A stretch of 15,697 nucleotides of DNA from Actinomycetota bacterium (GTDB lineage Bacteria; Actinomycetota; Thermoleophilia; Gaiellales; Gaiellaceae). The stretch spans positions 1-15,697 of the forward strand of contig JACDBY010000185.1 in assembly GCA_013694685.1 (NCBI GenBank), in the 5' to 3' direction. Of this stretch, positions 7,158 to 14,592 are shown piece after piece. Below the pieces are notes generated by a model, which worked only from the letters and a program-made list of their open reading frames with translations, did no database searches and was not told the DNA's origin. Position numbers and translations under genes: made by a program. Position 1 is the stretch's first letter. Each line of letters opens with the position of its first letter.

Positions 7158-8122
7158 GGGTCGGTATCGACGTCTCGGCCCTCGCGCAGACGCGCGCTGG
7201 CACGGCACGGCACATCCGGGGCCTCTTAGGCGCGCTCTCCGACCGGCCCGGTCTCGAGCTCGTTGGCCTGTCGGCCGGCGGGCAGGGACGTCTCGCCACC
7301 CTGCGACGCGACGCGCTGTGGTATCCCGTCCGTCTCGGCGCGGCCTCGGCCGGTTTCGACGTCCTCCATTGTACGACCTTCCGCGCGCCGCTCCGACCCC
7401 GTGCACCGCTCATCGTCACCGTGCATGACCTCGCGGTGCTGCGCCATCCCGACGCGTTCCCCCGCTGGCACCGCTCTTCGGGGGCGCTCGCGTTACGTGG
7501 GGCGATGCGTGTCGCGGACGCGGTCGTCGCCGTCTCTGGCTTCACGCGGGCGGAGCTCGTCGAGCTGCTCGACGTCCCTCTCGAGCGGATCCGTGTCGTC
7601 CCGAACGGGGTGGATCCCGTCTTCTCCCCGGACGGGCCGGCGACCGAGGGTGACTACGTGCTGGCGGTCGGCACGCTCGAGCCACGGAAGAATCTCGCCG
7701 GCGCCGTCGCAGCCGCCCGGCTCGCGGGGGTCGAGCTGAGGGTGGCGGGAGCCGCGGGCTGGGGCGGAGTGATGACGGCCGGCTGGGTCGGCGAGCCCCG
7801 CGACGAGGAGCTCGCGGCCCTGATGCGCGGTGCCCGGTGCCTCGTCTACCCCTCGCTCTACGAAGGGTTCGGCGTCCCGATCGTCGAGGCGATGGCGTGC
7901 GGCACGCCCGTCGTTACGAGCCGCGGCGGTGCGACCGAGGAGGTCGCGGGCGGCGCGGCGGTGCTCGTCGATCCGCTCGATCCGTCGTCGATCGCTGCGG
8001 GGATCGACGAGGCCACCCGCCGACGTGACGAGCTCGTCGCAGCAGGCCGAGCGCGCGCGTCCGAGTTCACCTGGCGCCGGTCGGCCGATCTCGTCGAAGC
8101 GCTGTGGCGGGAGCTCTCCTGA
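7154..8122 (+). CDS. GT4-family glycosyltransferase (mannosyltransferase-like)
   Basis: This 322-residue protein starts at GTG 7154 (GTGA overlap with the Nudix stop) and opens MRVGIDVSALAQTRAGTARH. Domain two contains VTVHDLAVLRHPD (88-100), VVPNGVDPVFSPDG (148-161), VGTLEPRKNLAGAV (172-185) and YPSLYEGFGVPIVEAMACGT (232-251), with EX7E at E237 and E245. It is rather short for GT4: the N-terminal domain is compact. The longer in-frame reading from 6848 is a shadow of the Nudix gene. The EX7E region is 61 of 69 bases identical to that of the gene at 5647-6717, so the two probably arose by duplication. Sugar specificity is unknown. Confidence 0.93.
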   Translation: MRVGIDVSALAQTRAGTARHIRGLLGALSDRPGLELVGLSAGGQGRLATLRRDALWYPVRLGAASAGFDVLHCTTFRAPLRPRAPLIVTVHDLAVLRHPDAFPRWHRSSGALALRGAMRVADAVVAVSGFTRAELVELLDVPLERIRVVPNGVDPVFSPDGPATEGDYVLAVGTLEPRKNLAGAVAAARLAGVELRVAGAAGWGGVMTAGWVGEPRDEELAALMRGARCLVYPSLYEGFGVPIVEAMACGTPVVTSRGGATEEVAGGAAVLVDPLDPSSIAAGIDEATRRRDELVAAGRARASEFTWRRSADLVEALWRELS

Positions 8123-9156
8123 GACTCGTCGTCGTCGACGCGGACGTGCTCGGCCGGCAGCGAACCGGCGACGAGACCTACGTCCGGAATCTCCTGCGGA
8201 CGCTCCCCGGGCACGCAGCCGATGCGGGCCTGCGTCTCGCGGCGGTCACGCGCAGACCCGACCTCGTGCCGGGCGGGATCGACGCGATCGAGCTGCGCGC
8301 GCGCTCGCAGGAGCTCCGGATGGCATGGGCGCTGCCGCGACTCCTCCGCCGGCTGGGGGCCGATCTCGTCCACACCCAGTACGCGACGCCGCTGCGCTGT
8401 CCGTGTCCCGCAGTCGTCACGATCCACGACCTCTCATTCGAGGACTCATCGCTGATGCCGGCGCGCGACCGGCTGGTCTTCCGCACCGTCGTGCCGCCCG
8501 CCGCCCGCGCCGCCGCCCGCGTGCTGACCGTCTCGGAGCGGACGAAGCGCGATCTCGTCGAGCGCTACGGCCTCGCTCCGAGCCACGTCCTCGTCACCCC
8601 GAACGGCGTCGACCCCGCGTTCGCGCCGGCCGACGAGCGAGACAACGCTCGCAACCACCTGTTGCAAGCGCCCTACGCGCTCGCGGTCGGGGCGATCCAG
8701 GAGCGGAAGAACCAGCGGGCGGCACTCGCGGCGGCGCGCGAGGTCGGGCTCGAGCTCGTCGTCGTCGGGCCGACCAAGGACGCGGCCGTCGCCGCCGAGC
8801 TGCAAACCGGTGGGGCACGACTCGCGGGATACGTGTCGGACGAGCGGCTCGCCGAGCTCTACCGTGGGGCGGCCTGCCTCGTCCAGACCTCGCGTCACGA
8901 GGGGTTCGGTCTACCGGTGCTCGAGGCGATGGCGTCCGGCACCCCGGTCGTCACGGTGCCCGACCCGGCGCTCGTCGAGGTCGCCGGTGACGCGGCCGTC
9001 GTCGTCGAGGAGGGCGACCTCGCGGCGGGCATCCGGCGTGCGATCGCCGAGCGCGGGGCACTCGCCGCCGCAGGGCTCGAGCGCGCCCGTAGGTTCAGCT
9101 GGGAGGAAACGGCGCGGGCGACCGTCCGGGCGTACGTAGAGGCTCTCGACCGGTGA
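8104..9156 (+). CDS. GT4-family glycosyltransferase (start at 8104 or CTG 8119)
   Basis: Residues are numbered from GTG 8104, the nearest conventional start (350 residues). CTG 8119 would give 345 residues beginning LRLVVVDADVLGRQRTGDET, matching how the neighbouring GT4 proteins begin. It would also make a CTGA overlap with the previous stop, with GGGAG at 8109-8113 as ribosome-binding site. The protein has VVTIHDLSFEDS (104-115), VTPNGVDPAFAPAD (164-177), VGAIQERKNQRAAL (195-208) and HEGFGLPVLEAMASGTPVV (265-283), with EX7E at E266 and E274. It is an ordinary full-length GT4 enzyme, cytosolic or membrane-associated, donor unknown. It ends in a GTGA overlap with the next gene. Confidence 0.92.
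   Translation: MAGALLRLVVVDADVLGRQRTGDETYVRNLLRTLPGHAADAGLRLAAVTRRPDLVPGGIDAIELRARSQELRMAWALPRLLRRLGADLVHTQYATPLRCPCPAVVTIHDLSFEDSSLMPARDRLVFRTVVPPAARAAARVLTVSERTKRDLVERYGLAPSHVLVTPNGVDPAFAPADERDNARNHLLQAPYALAVGAIQERKNQRAALAAAREVGLELVVVGPTKDAAVAAELQTGGARLAGYVSDERLAELYRGAACLVQTSRHEGFGLPVLEAMASGTPVVTVPDPALVEVAGDAAVVVEEGDLAAGIRRAIAERGALAAAGLERARRFSWEETARATVRAYVEALDR
8109..8113 (+). promoter_or_regulatory. Shine-Dalgarno (GGGAG) supporting a CTG start at 8119
   Basis: GGGAG lies 5 nt upstream of CTG 8119, inside the end of the preceding gene. By contrast, GTG 8104 has only a weak GAAG upstream. This spacing, together with the CTGA overlap, favours initiation at CTG, or at both codons. Confidence 0.4.
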
Positions 9157-9914
9157 GGATCTCGGCGGTGATCGTCTCGCACGGTCATGCGAGGGAGCTC
9201 GAGCGCTCGCTGCCGTCGCTCGCGCCGCAGGTCGACGAGCTCGTCGTCGTTGCGAACGTCCCCGGGTCGCTTCCCGCGGCATTGCCGACGGGCACCCGCG
9301 TGCTCGAGAACACGCGACCAAAGCGCCTGGCCGAGAACGTCAACCTCGGCATCCGGGCGACGACCGGCGACTGGGTCGTCTACGCGAACCCCGACGCCGT
9401 GCCGGCGACGGACGCCGTGGGTGTGCTCGCGCACTTCGCCGGGCGCGGGAGCCGGTGCGGGATCGCCGGCCCGCGTGTCGTGTGGCCGGACGGCACGTGG
9501 CAGCCGACGCGACGGCGGTTCCCGACGGTGAGTGGCACGCTCGTCCGCCGCACGCCGCTCCGGCGGCTCTTCCCGCCGCTCGAGCGACAGCGATCCCACT
9601 ACCACCTCGACGACGACCTCGACGAGCCCGTGGAGGCCGACTGGCTGCTCGGCGCGTTCCTTCTCATGCGGCGGACGATGCTCGAGGAGCTCGGTGGCTG
9701 GGACGAGGGCTACCGGCACTACGTCGAGGACATCGACCTCTGCTACCGGGCGAGCCGGGCGGGCTGGCAGCGCTGGTACGTCCCGGCCGCGCAGGTGACC
9801 CACGACTGGGCTCAGATCACCGACCGGCGGTTCCTCTCCGTCCACACGCTCTGGCATGCGCGGAGCATGGGACGGTTCGTCCGCCGCCACCCGGAGACGC
9901 TGGCGCGGCTGTGA
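9153..9914 (+). CDS. GT2-family glycosyltransferase, WbbL-like (rhamnosyltransferase-type)
   Basis: This 253-residue protein starts at GTG 9153 in a GTGA overlap. It opens MRISAVIVSHGHARELERSL, a GT-A first strand. It has ENVNLGIRATTGDWVVYANP (61-80) with NPD (79-81) in place of the metal-binding DxD, as is common in WbbL-type enzymes. DWLLGAFLLMRR (163-174) and GGWDEGYRHYVEDIDLCYRA (181-200) follow, with the ED pair (192-193) expected to supply the catalytic base. WbbL homologues add rhamnose to lipid-linked GlcNAc in mycobacterial linker or O-antigen synthesis. The motifs fit that subgroup, but the sugar is not proven. The enzyme is cytosolic at the inner membrane face. It overlaps the methyltransferase gene by 4 nt. 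Confidence 0.9.
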   Translation: MRISAVIVSHGHARELERSLPSLAPQVDELVVVANVPGSLPAALPTGTRVLENTRPKRLAENVNLGIRATTGDWVVYANPDAVPATDAVGVLAHFAGRGSRCGIAGPRVVWPDGTWQPTRRRFPTVSGTLVRRTPLRRLFPPLERQRSHYHLDDDLDEPVEADWLLGAFLLMRRTMLEELGGWDEGYRHYVEDIDLCYRASRAGWQRWYVPAAQVTHDWAQITDRRFLSVHTLWHARSMGRFVRRHPETLARL

Positions 9915-10546
9915 GCGACGACGCGAAGACCGATCAGTACGCCCGCCAGGCGGCGGGCTGGTCGGACGCGGCGTACGCCGACGGCGACGCCTACCTCGCG
10001 CACCGAGCCGCTCTCGTCGCCTCGCTCGGGGTCGGTCTCGCGCGCGGGGATGAGGTGCTCGATCTCGCCTGCGGCGACGGCGGCCTCGGCGAGCACCTGC
10101 TCGCTCGCGGGCTTCGGTACACGGGCGTCGACTCGGAGCGGGCGATGGTCGCGGCGGCACGCGAGCGGCTCGCGGGGCGAGCGCGCGTCGAGCTCGGCGA
10201 TCTGAACACCTTCGAGCCCGACCGGCCCGTTGCGGCGACGACGGTCTTCCGGGCGATCTACTACACCGACGACCGGGCTGCGTTCTTCCGTCGCGCAGCC
10301 ACCTTCACCGAGCGCAAGCTCGTCTTCGACTTGAACCCGCGCCAGTACCGCGTCGACGACGTGCTCGACGAGCTCACGACGGCTGGCTTCGGGCGGGTCG
10401 AGCTACGACCGTTCTTCGTCCCCCAGACCAAGCGGTTGCCACTGACAGCGATCGGAGTGCTGCAAGCGCTCGAGCGCTCGGGGCCTCTCGCGCGGATCGC
10501 GCTTCGCATGCGCTTCACGTATCTCGTGGGCGCGGTTCGCGGCTAA
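9911..10546 (+). CDS. Class I SAM-dependent methyltransferase
   Basis: This 211-residue protein starts at GTG 9911 (GTGA overlap with the GT2 stop), giving MSDDAKTDQYARQAAGWSDA. Motif I is EVLDLACGDGGLG (48-60), the SAM-binding glycine loop. TGVDSERAMVAAARERL (71-87) holds the acidic residue D74 expected to bind the SAM ribose, and ELGDLNTFEPDRP (94-106) is motif II-like. The N-terminal YAxxAxxW segment is frequent in methyltransferases of secondary metabolism and polysaccharide loci. As last gene of the operon after five glycosyltransferases, it may methylate a sugar or cap the glycan; small-molecule or lipid targets are not excluded. Its TAA stop overlaps the TAG of the convergent gene. Confidence 0.88.
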   Translation: MSDDAKTDQYARQAAGWSDAAYADGDAYLAHRAALVASLGVGLARGDEVLDLACGDGGLGEHLLARGLRYTGVDSERAMVAAARERLAGRARVELGDLNTFEPDRPVAATTVFRAIYYTDDRAAFFRRAATFTERKLVFDLNPRQYRVDDVLDELTTAGFGRVELRPFFVPQTKRLPLTAIGVLQALERSGPLARIALRMRFTYLVGAVRG

Positions 10547-12732
10547 CGCGGCATCACGTCGAACGAGACCCGTGCGCCGAGTGCTCGCCGCTCGCCGGCG
10601 GAGCCCTTCGGGTCGATCTCGGAGGGCACGAAGGTGTCGGTCGATACCTCGATCCGCCACGGCACGGTCGGGGTCGGCAGCGCGACCGTGCGCACGGCAC
10701 AGCCGGGGACGTACACCTGCTCGAAGGCGGTCTGGCGGACGATCGACGGCTGCTTGTCGTCGCCGCGACCGAGCTCGCCGATCCGCACCTCGGCCACACC
10801 CGGGAGTCGAACGCCTGAGGGGCAGAACGTCTCGCGAGAGAGTGTCACGATCGCCGTCCCGACCCCGCCGTCCGACAAGTCGAAGCGGTTGTAGGCGGCG
10901 CGTGCCGGGATGGTCTCGTCACCGGGGTCGCCGAGCGTCCAGCCATCGTCAGTGATCCCGGCTCGGTTCGAGCGCAGGCGGATGGGGCCGGTGAGCCGGA
11001 CGAGCCTCGCATTCGCGGCAGCGTTCTCGGCGACCTCCTCACCGACGACCTGGACGCCGTCCGTCGCAAGCACGAAGTCGGTCTCGGGATCCGGGAAGAG
11101 CCTCCCGTCGACGTCCTCGAGGTCGGGCGTCAGCGTGTCGCCCGGGCCCGGCCCCGATCCGTCGACGCTCCAGACCTTGACGATCGAGCGGTTCCAGAAC
11201 TCCGTTGTCCCCGCGAGCGGGTTGTCGCTCAGCCGCTCCCCGAGCAGCGCAACGGTGCCGTCTCTCGCTGCTCTGTCGACCCAATCGTTGGGCTTCGGCA
11301 GGTTGGCCTCGACCCGCGCGCTGAAGTCGTGCTCGCCGATTGCCGCGTAGATCTCTGCGGTGACATTCCACGCGAGCACGGCGGCTGCAGTCACCGCGGC
11401 ACCGGCGGCGAACGACGGCCGCCGGAGGGGCGTCCCGAGGGCAAGGAGGGCCGCGACGGCGAGGACGACCACGACGACGAGCGCAAGCTCGATCCGGTCG
11501 AGGGGCCACGACCACTCGCGGTTCGCGAGCGCCAGGATCGCGAGCCCGTGGGCCTCGTAGTACGGAAAGCTGTCGATGCCGCGATCCAGGGGCAGCCAGA
11601 GGATCATCCCGAGGATGGCGAGACCCGAGACCACGACAGCCCAGGCAGGTGCGACCGCCCGCTCGAGGAGGTATGCGGTCGCGACGAACGCGAGGGGGCT
11701 CAGATAGATCAGGTTCCGCTCGACGATCTGGCTCGAGAACTCGGTCGAGAGGTAGGCGCCCTTGATCGCCGCGTACCAGGCGAAGCTCGCGACCGCTCCC
11801 CCCGCGACAACGACGAGAGCCCGGACACCCGGACGGGCGCGCTCCGGCGCGGGGACGGCGAGAAAGGCGAGAAGAGCGATCGCGGGCAGCACGCCGATCC
11901 CGATCGCGTACGCGCCGCCCGCCCAGCTTCCGTACTCGAGCATCCGTTCCTTCCAGTGCGTCGTCACGCGCTCCCACTCGTCCGAGCGGTGACCGAGGAA
12001 CGCGACGAGCGTGATCAGCGCCCCGAGCCCGAGCGCGACGGCGCCAACCCAGTCCCAGCGGCTCCAGGACGTCCGCCACCGACGCATGGCCGACGAGCGC
12101 CAGCCGAGCGAGAGAAGGCCGAAGGCGAGCGCACCGAAGAGCGCGGCAAGCTGCGAGCGGATCGAGACGGCTAACACGCAGGCAGCGACCGCGAGCGCCA
12201 GCGAGAGACGGGTGGGCCCGTCGATTGCTCGCACCACTAGCCAGAGCGCGAGCGTCGCGGCGGGATACGCCCACGGCTCCTCGACGAGGATCGGTGCATA
12301 AGAGAGAGCCGGCGCCGCGATCGTCGCGACGGCCGCGAAGAGCGCCCATCCCTCCGAGACGACCATCCGCGCGAGCTTGTACGCGGGGAAGATCGCGGTC
12401 GCCATGACGAAGGCCTGCACGGTCTTCAGCGCCTCGTAGGCGCTCGAGACGGGCTCGAGCCACCAGAACGGCGCCGTCAGCCAGGGGACGAGGCTCGAGA
12501 AGCCGTACGGGTCGCCGCGACGCGCCGGCTCGCCCGTCTCGGCGATCGAGCGGGCGAGCTGGGTCAGCTCGAGCTCGTCCGTGAAGATCGTCGGCGTCTC
12601 GCGGCGCCACGCCTGCCACGCGTAGAGCGTCGCGAGGAGAAGATAGGCGCCGACGAGCGGCAGCAGAGCCTCGATCCGGTCGCGGACGCGCACGGCGGGA
12701 CGCGAGAACGCGGCCACGGTGGTGGCGCTCAC
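10543..12732 (-). CDS. GT-C membrane glycosyltransferase, paralogue of 3533-5650
   Basis: This 729-residue protein starts at GTG 12732, chosen because it forms a GTGA overlap (12729-12732) with the upstream stop and puts the first membrane helix at about residues 22-40. A GTG at 12813 would add 27 residues that overlap the upstream gene. About ten or more hydrophobic helices fill residues 22-460. The first loop reads IFTDELELTQLA with D52-E53, and ERNLIYLSPLAF (338-349) matches DRYLFFLVPLLM of the paralogue. The soluble end (about 465-729) aligns in pattern: NDWVDRAARDG, EFWNRSIVKV and TFVPSEIDPKGSAGERRALG all have counterparts there. Expected activity is sugar transfer from a polyprenyl-phosphate donor outside the membrane. 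It converges on the methyltransferase gene with a 4-nt overlap of stop codons. Confidence 0.85.
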   Translation of the reverse strand: MSATTVAAFSRPAVRVRDRIEALLPLVGAYLLLATLYAWQAWRRETPTIFTDELELTQLARSIAETGEPARRGDPYGFSSLVPWLTAPFWWLEPVSSAYEALKTVQAFVMATAIFPAYKLARMVVSEGWALFAAVATIAAPALSYAPILVEEPWAYPAATLALWLVVRAIDGPTRLSLALAVAACVLAVSIRSQLAALFGALAFGLLSLGWRSSAMRRWRTSWSRWDWVGAVALGLGALITLVAFLGHRSDEWERVTTHWKERMLEYGSWAGGAYAIGIGVLPAIALLAFLAVPAPERARPGVRALVVVAGGAVASFAWYAAIKGAYLSTEFSSQIVERNLIYLSPLAFVATAYLLERAVAPAWAVVVSGLAILGMILWLPLDRGIDSFPYYEAHGLAILALANREWSWPLDRIELALVVVVVLAVAALLALGTPLRRPSFAAGAAVTAAAVLAWNVTAEIYAAIGEHDFSARVEANLPKPNDWVDRAARDGTVALLGERLSDNPLAGTTEFWNRSIVKVWSVDGSGPGPGDTLTPDLEDVDGRLFPDPETDFVLATDGVQVVGEEVAENAAANARLVRLTGPIRLRSNRAGITDDGWTLGDPGDETIPARAAYNRFDLSDGGVGTAIVTLSRETFCPSGVRLPGVAEVRIGELGRGDDKQPSIVRQTAFEQVYVPGCAVRTVALPTPTVPWRIEVSTDTFVPSEIDPKGSAGERRALGARVSFDVMPR

Positions 12733-14540
12733 TCCGCGATCGCCCGCGTCGGCGTCGTCGCCGACGGAGAGCGCGGCCGAACCATCCGGTACGCGACGCC
12801 CGCTGCGGCGCACGAGCCCGCGACCAGCTCGAGGCGAGCTGCCGGTGCATCCGGGATCGAGACGACGAGCTCGTGCGCGCCCGAGCTCTCGAGCGCGGCG
12901 GCTACCTCGTCGGTCGTGCCGAGCACGGCCACCCCCTGCACGCGGCGGCGCTGCAGTCGCGGGTTGTCGTCGAGAAAGCCCACGACGTGCTCGATCCCTT
13001 CCCGGTGGAGCTCGCGCACGAGGCTCCGACCCGAGCGTCCCGCGCCCACCACGAGTACGCGCCGCCTGTCGTCCTCGGAGCCCCCGCCCGCCTCGGGAAC
13101 GAGGCGAACGAGTGCACGCGACCCTGCGGCGAGCGCCGCGGCCGCGATCCCGTAGAAGAGGAAGATGCGCGCGGAAAGATCGCCGAGGTCACGTGTCGCG
13201 ACGACGATCCCCAGCGCGACGAGCGTGGCGCTGACCGAAGCGAGGGCGATCAGACCGAGATCGCGGAGGGTCGCGTACCGCCACGCGCGCCGATAGACCC
13301 CGACGAGCACGTAGACCACGTAGGTCGTGCCCAGAAGGATCGGGACGATGGCAAGGACGGTTCCACGCTGGCGCTCGGTTCCCGGCCCGCTGACAGAGAG
13401 CATGTAGGCGGGCACGAGCGCGCCGACGACGAACGTGGCATCGGCGAGCAGCTCGAGCAGGCGCCGTGGCTGGACGGAGATCGCGTGCCGGAGGCTCGTG
13501 TCGCCCGGCCGGCCGCGGCGTGCGTCCTCCGAGAGCTCCGCGAGGAAGCTCCCGAACTGGACGAGCAGCGCGAAGGTGACGAGGACCCCGAGCGCCGTGA
13601 TCGCCGGCCGGTCGAGCACGTTGTAGGCCACCGAGGTGGCGCCGAGCGCGACCGCGATCAACGTCAGGAGCGCGACGGCCCGCGTCTCGGAGAGCCCGTA
13701 GTAGACGAGCCGGTGGGACGTGTGGTCTCGACCCCCTTGTGTCACGGGACGCCGCTCCGCCAGCCGCCTGATCGTGACGAGGGTGGTGTCGAGAATCGGG
13801 ATCGCCAGCACGAGAAGCGGGAGCACCATCGTCGCCACCGTCGTTCCGGCGGTCGTCCAGCTCGAGGCGAGCGCGAGCACCGCGAGGAGGAAGCCGATGA
13901 GCTGGCTGCCGGCGTCGCCCATGAATGTCCGCGCGGCGTTCCCGGGTCTCAAGTTGAACGGCAGGAAGCCGGCGCACGCGAATGCGAGAGAGAGCGCGAG
14001 CACGAGCACGAGGTCGTTCTCGTGCACGGTCGCCGCGTCGATCGCGAAATAGACACAGGCGACCGCCGCGAGCGTCGCCGCGAGCCCGTCCATGTTGTCG
14101 AGCAGGTTGAAGGCGTTCGTGATCCCGACGAGCCACAAGAGTGCGATCGCCACGCCGATGACGTCGTTCGCGACGAGCTCGACGCGCAGACCCGACGCGA
14201 TCGCGATCCCGGCCGCGCCGAACTGCGCGGCGAGCTTCGCGAGCGGGCTGAGGTGCCAGACATCGTCGACGAGACCCGCGAGGAAGACGATCGCGCAGCC
14301 CGCGACGATCCCGCCCAGCTCCCACGACGGCTCGATCGCGCCGACGAGGAGCGCGAGCAGCACCCCGGCCGCGAGACCCGCGCCCATTCCGACCCCGCCG
14401 AAAGTCGGCGTCGCGCGCTCGTGCCAGCGCTCGCCGGTTGGCTGGGCGACGAGCCGGGAGGCGGCGGCCGGAGCGCGAAGCAGAGCCCACAGGGCGAGCG
14501 CCGCCACAGGCAGGGCGGCGATCGTGACGACCGCGTTCAC
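12729..14540 (-). CDS. WecA/MraY-family sugar-1-phosphate transferase fused to a Rossmann (CoA_binding_3-like) domain
   Basis: This 603-residue protein starts at GTG 14540, just before the first membrane helix (MNAVVTIAALPVAALALWAL). A longer in-frame reading from 14645 is unlikely because it crosses the promoter region. Residues 1-325 are a multi-helix PNPT enzyme with ATPTFGGVGM (43-52), GLVDDVWHLSPLAKL (89-103; D92, D93), NAFNLLDNMDGLA (142-154), NAARTFMGDAGSQLIG (201-216) and RDHTSHRL (271-278) with the HxxH pair H273/H276. All catalytic landmarks are present. This family moves a sugar-1-phosphate onto undecaprenyl phosphate. Residues about 365-480 add four more helices, and about 493-590 form a Rossmann domain, VLVVGAGRSGRSLVREL then HVVGFLDDNP, like that in WcaJ/PglF-type proteins. 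No epimerase or second transferase domain follows. It likely initiates the glycan. Confidence 0.92.
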   Translation of the reverse strand: MNAVVTIAALPVAALALWALLRAPAAASRLVAQPTGERWHERATPTFGGVGMGAGLAAGVLLALLVGAIEPSWELGGIVAGCAIVFLAGLVDDVWHLSPLAKLAAQFGAAGIAIASGLRVELVANDVIGVAIALLWLVGITNAFNLLDNMDGLAATLAAVACVYFAIDAATVHENDLVLVLALSLAFACAGFLPFNLRPGNAARTFMGDAGSQLIGFLLAVLALASSWTTAGTTVATMVLPLLVLAIPILDTTLVTIRRLAERRPVTQGGRDHTSHRLVYYGLSETRAVALLTLIAVALGATSVAYNVLDRPAITALGVLVTFALLVQFGSFLAELSEDARRGRPGDTSLRHAISVQPRRLLELLADATFVVGALVPAYMLSVSGPGTERQRGTVLAIVPILLGTTYVVYVLVGVYRRAWRYATLRDLGLIALASVSATLVALGIVVATRDLGDLSARIFLFYGIAAAALAAGSRALVRLVPEAGGGSEDDRRRVLVVGAGRSGRSLVRELHREGIEHVVGFLDDNPRLQRRRVQGVAVLGTTDEVAAALESSGAHELVVSIPDAPAARLELVAGSCAAAGVAYRMVRPRSPSATTPTRAIAE

Positions 14541-14549
14541 GCTGCGGGA

Positions 14550-14555
14550 AGGGTA
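14550..14555 (-). promoter_or_regulatory. -10 element (TACCCT) for the leftward fusion-protein operon
   Basis: On the minus strand TACCCT fits TANNNT and lies 9 nt before GTG 14540, so the message would have almost no leader (about 2-3 nt). There is no Shine-Dalgarno sequence and no clear -35. Geometry resembles the divergent promoter at 828-871. Confidence 0.4.
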
Positions 14556-14576
14556 GCGGCCGACCCGACCGGTGCC

Positions 14577-14582
14577 TATCCT
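14577..14582 (+). promoter_or_regulatory. -10 element (TATCCT) for the rightward GT2 gene
   Basis: TATCCT fits TANNNT and precedes GTG 14593 by 10 nt, giving a very short leader. No Shine-Dalgarno sequence is present. It is separated by 21 bp from the opposing TACCCT, so the two promoters overlap upstream of their -10 elements. Confidence 0.42.
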
Positions 14583-14592
14583 GTGCGCGCTC

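Noticed and set aside
5155..7545. Minus-strand open frame of 796 codons across the GT-C, GT4 and Nudix genes
   Set aside because: No family motifs, many Arg/Pro/Ser residues, and it opposes three well-supported plus-strand genes. Stop-poor GC-rich sequence explains it.
8490..8525. GCC/CGC-rich quasi-repeat
   Set aside because: Simply encodes an Ala/Arg/Pro-rich linker (PPAARAAAR) inside a normal GT4 gene; no regular repeat unit.
10531..10551. Three CGCGG copies around the convergent stop codons, considered as a terminator
   Set aside because: They are direct rather than inverted, spaced irregularly, and form no meaningful stem; there is no T-tract on either strand.
11329..12174. Plus-strand open frame of 281 codons opposite the second GT-C gene
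   Set aside because: Highly charged sequence with no motifs; the opposite strand encodes clear membrane helices and GT-C features.
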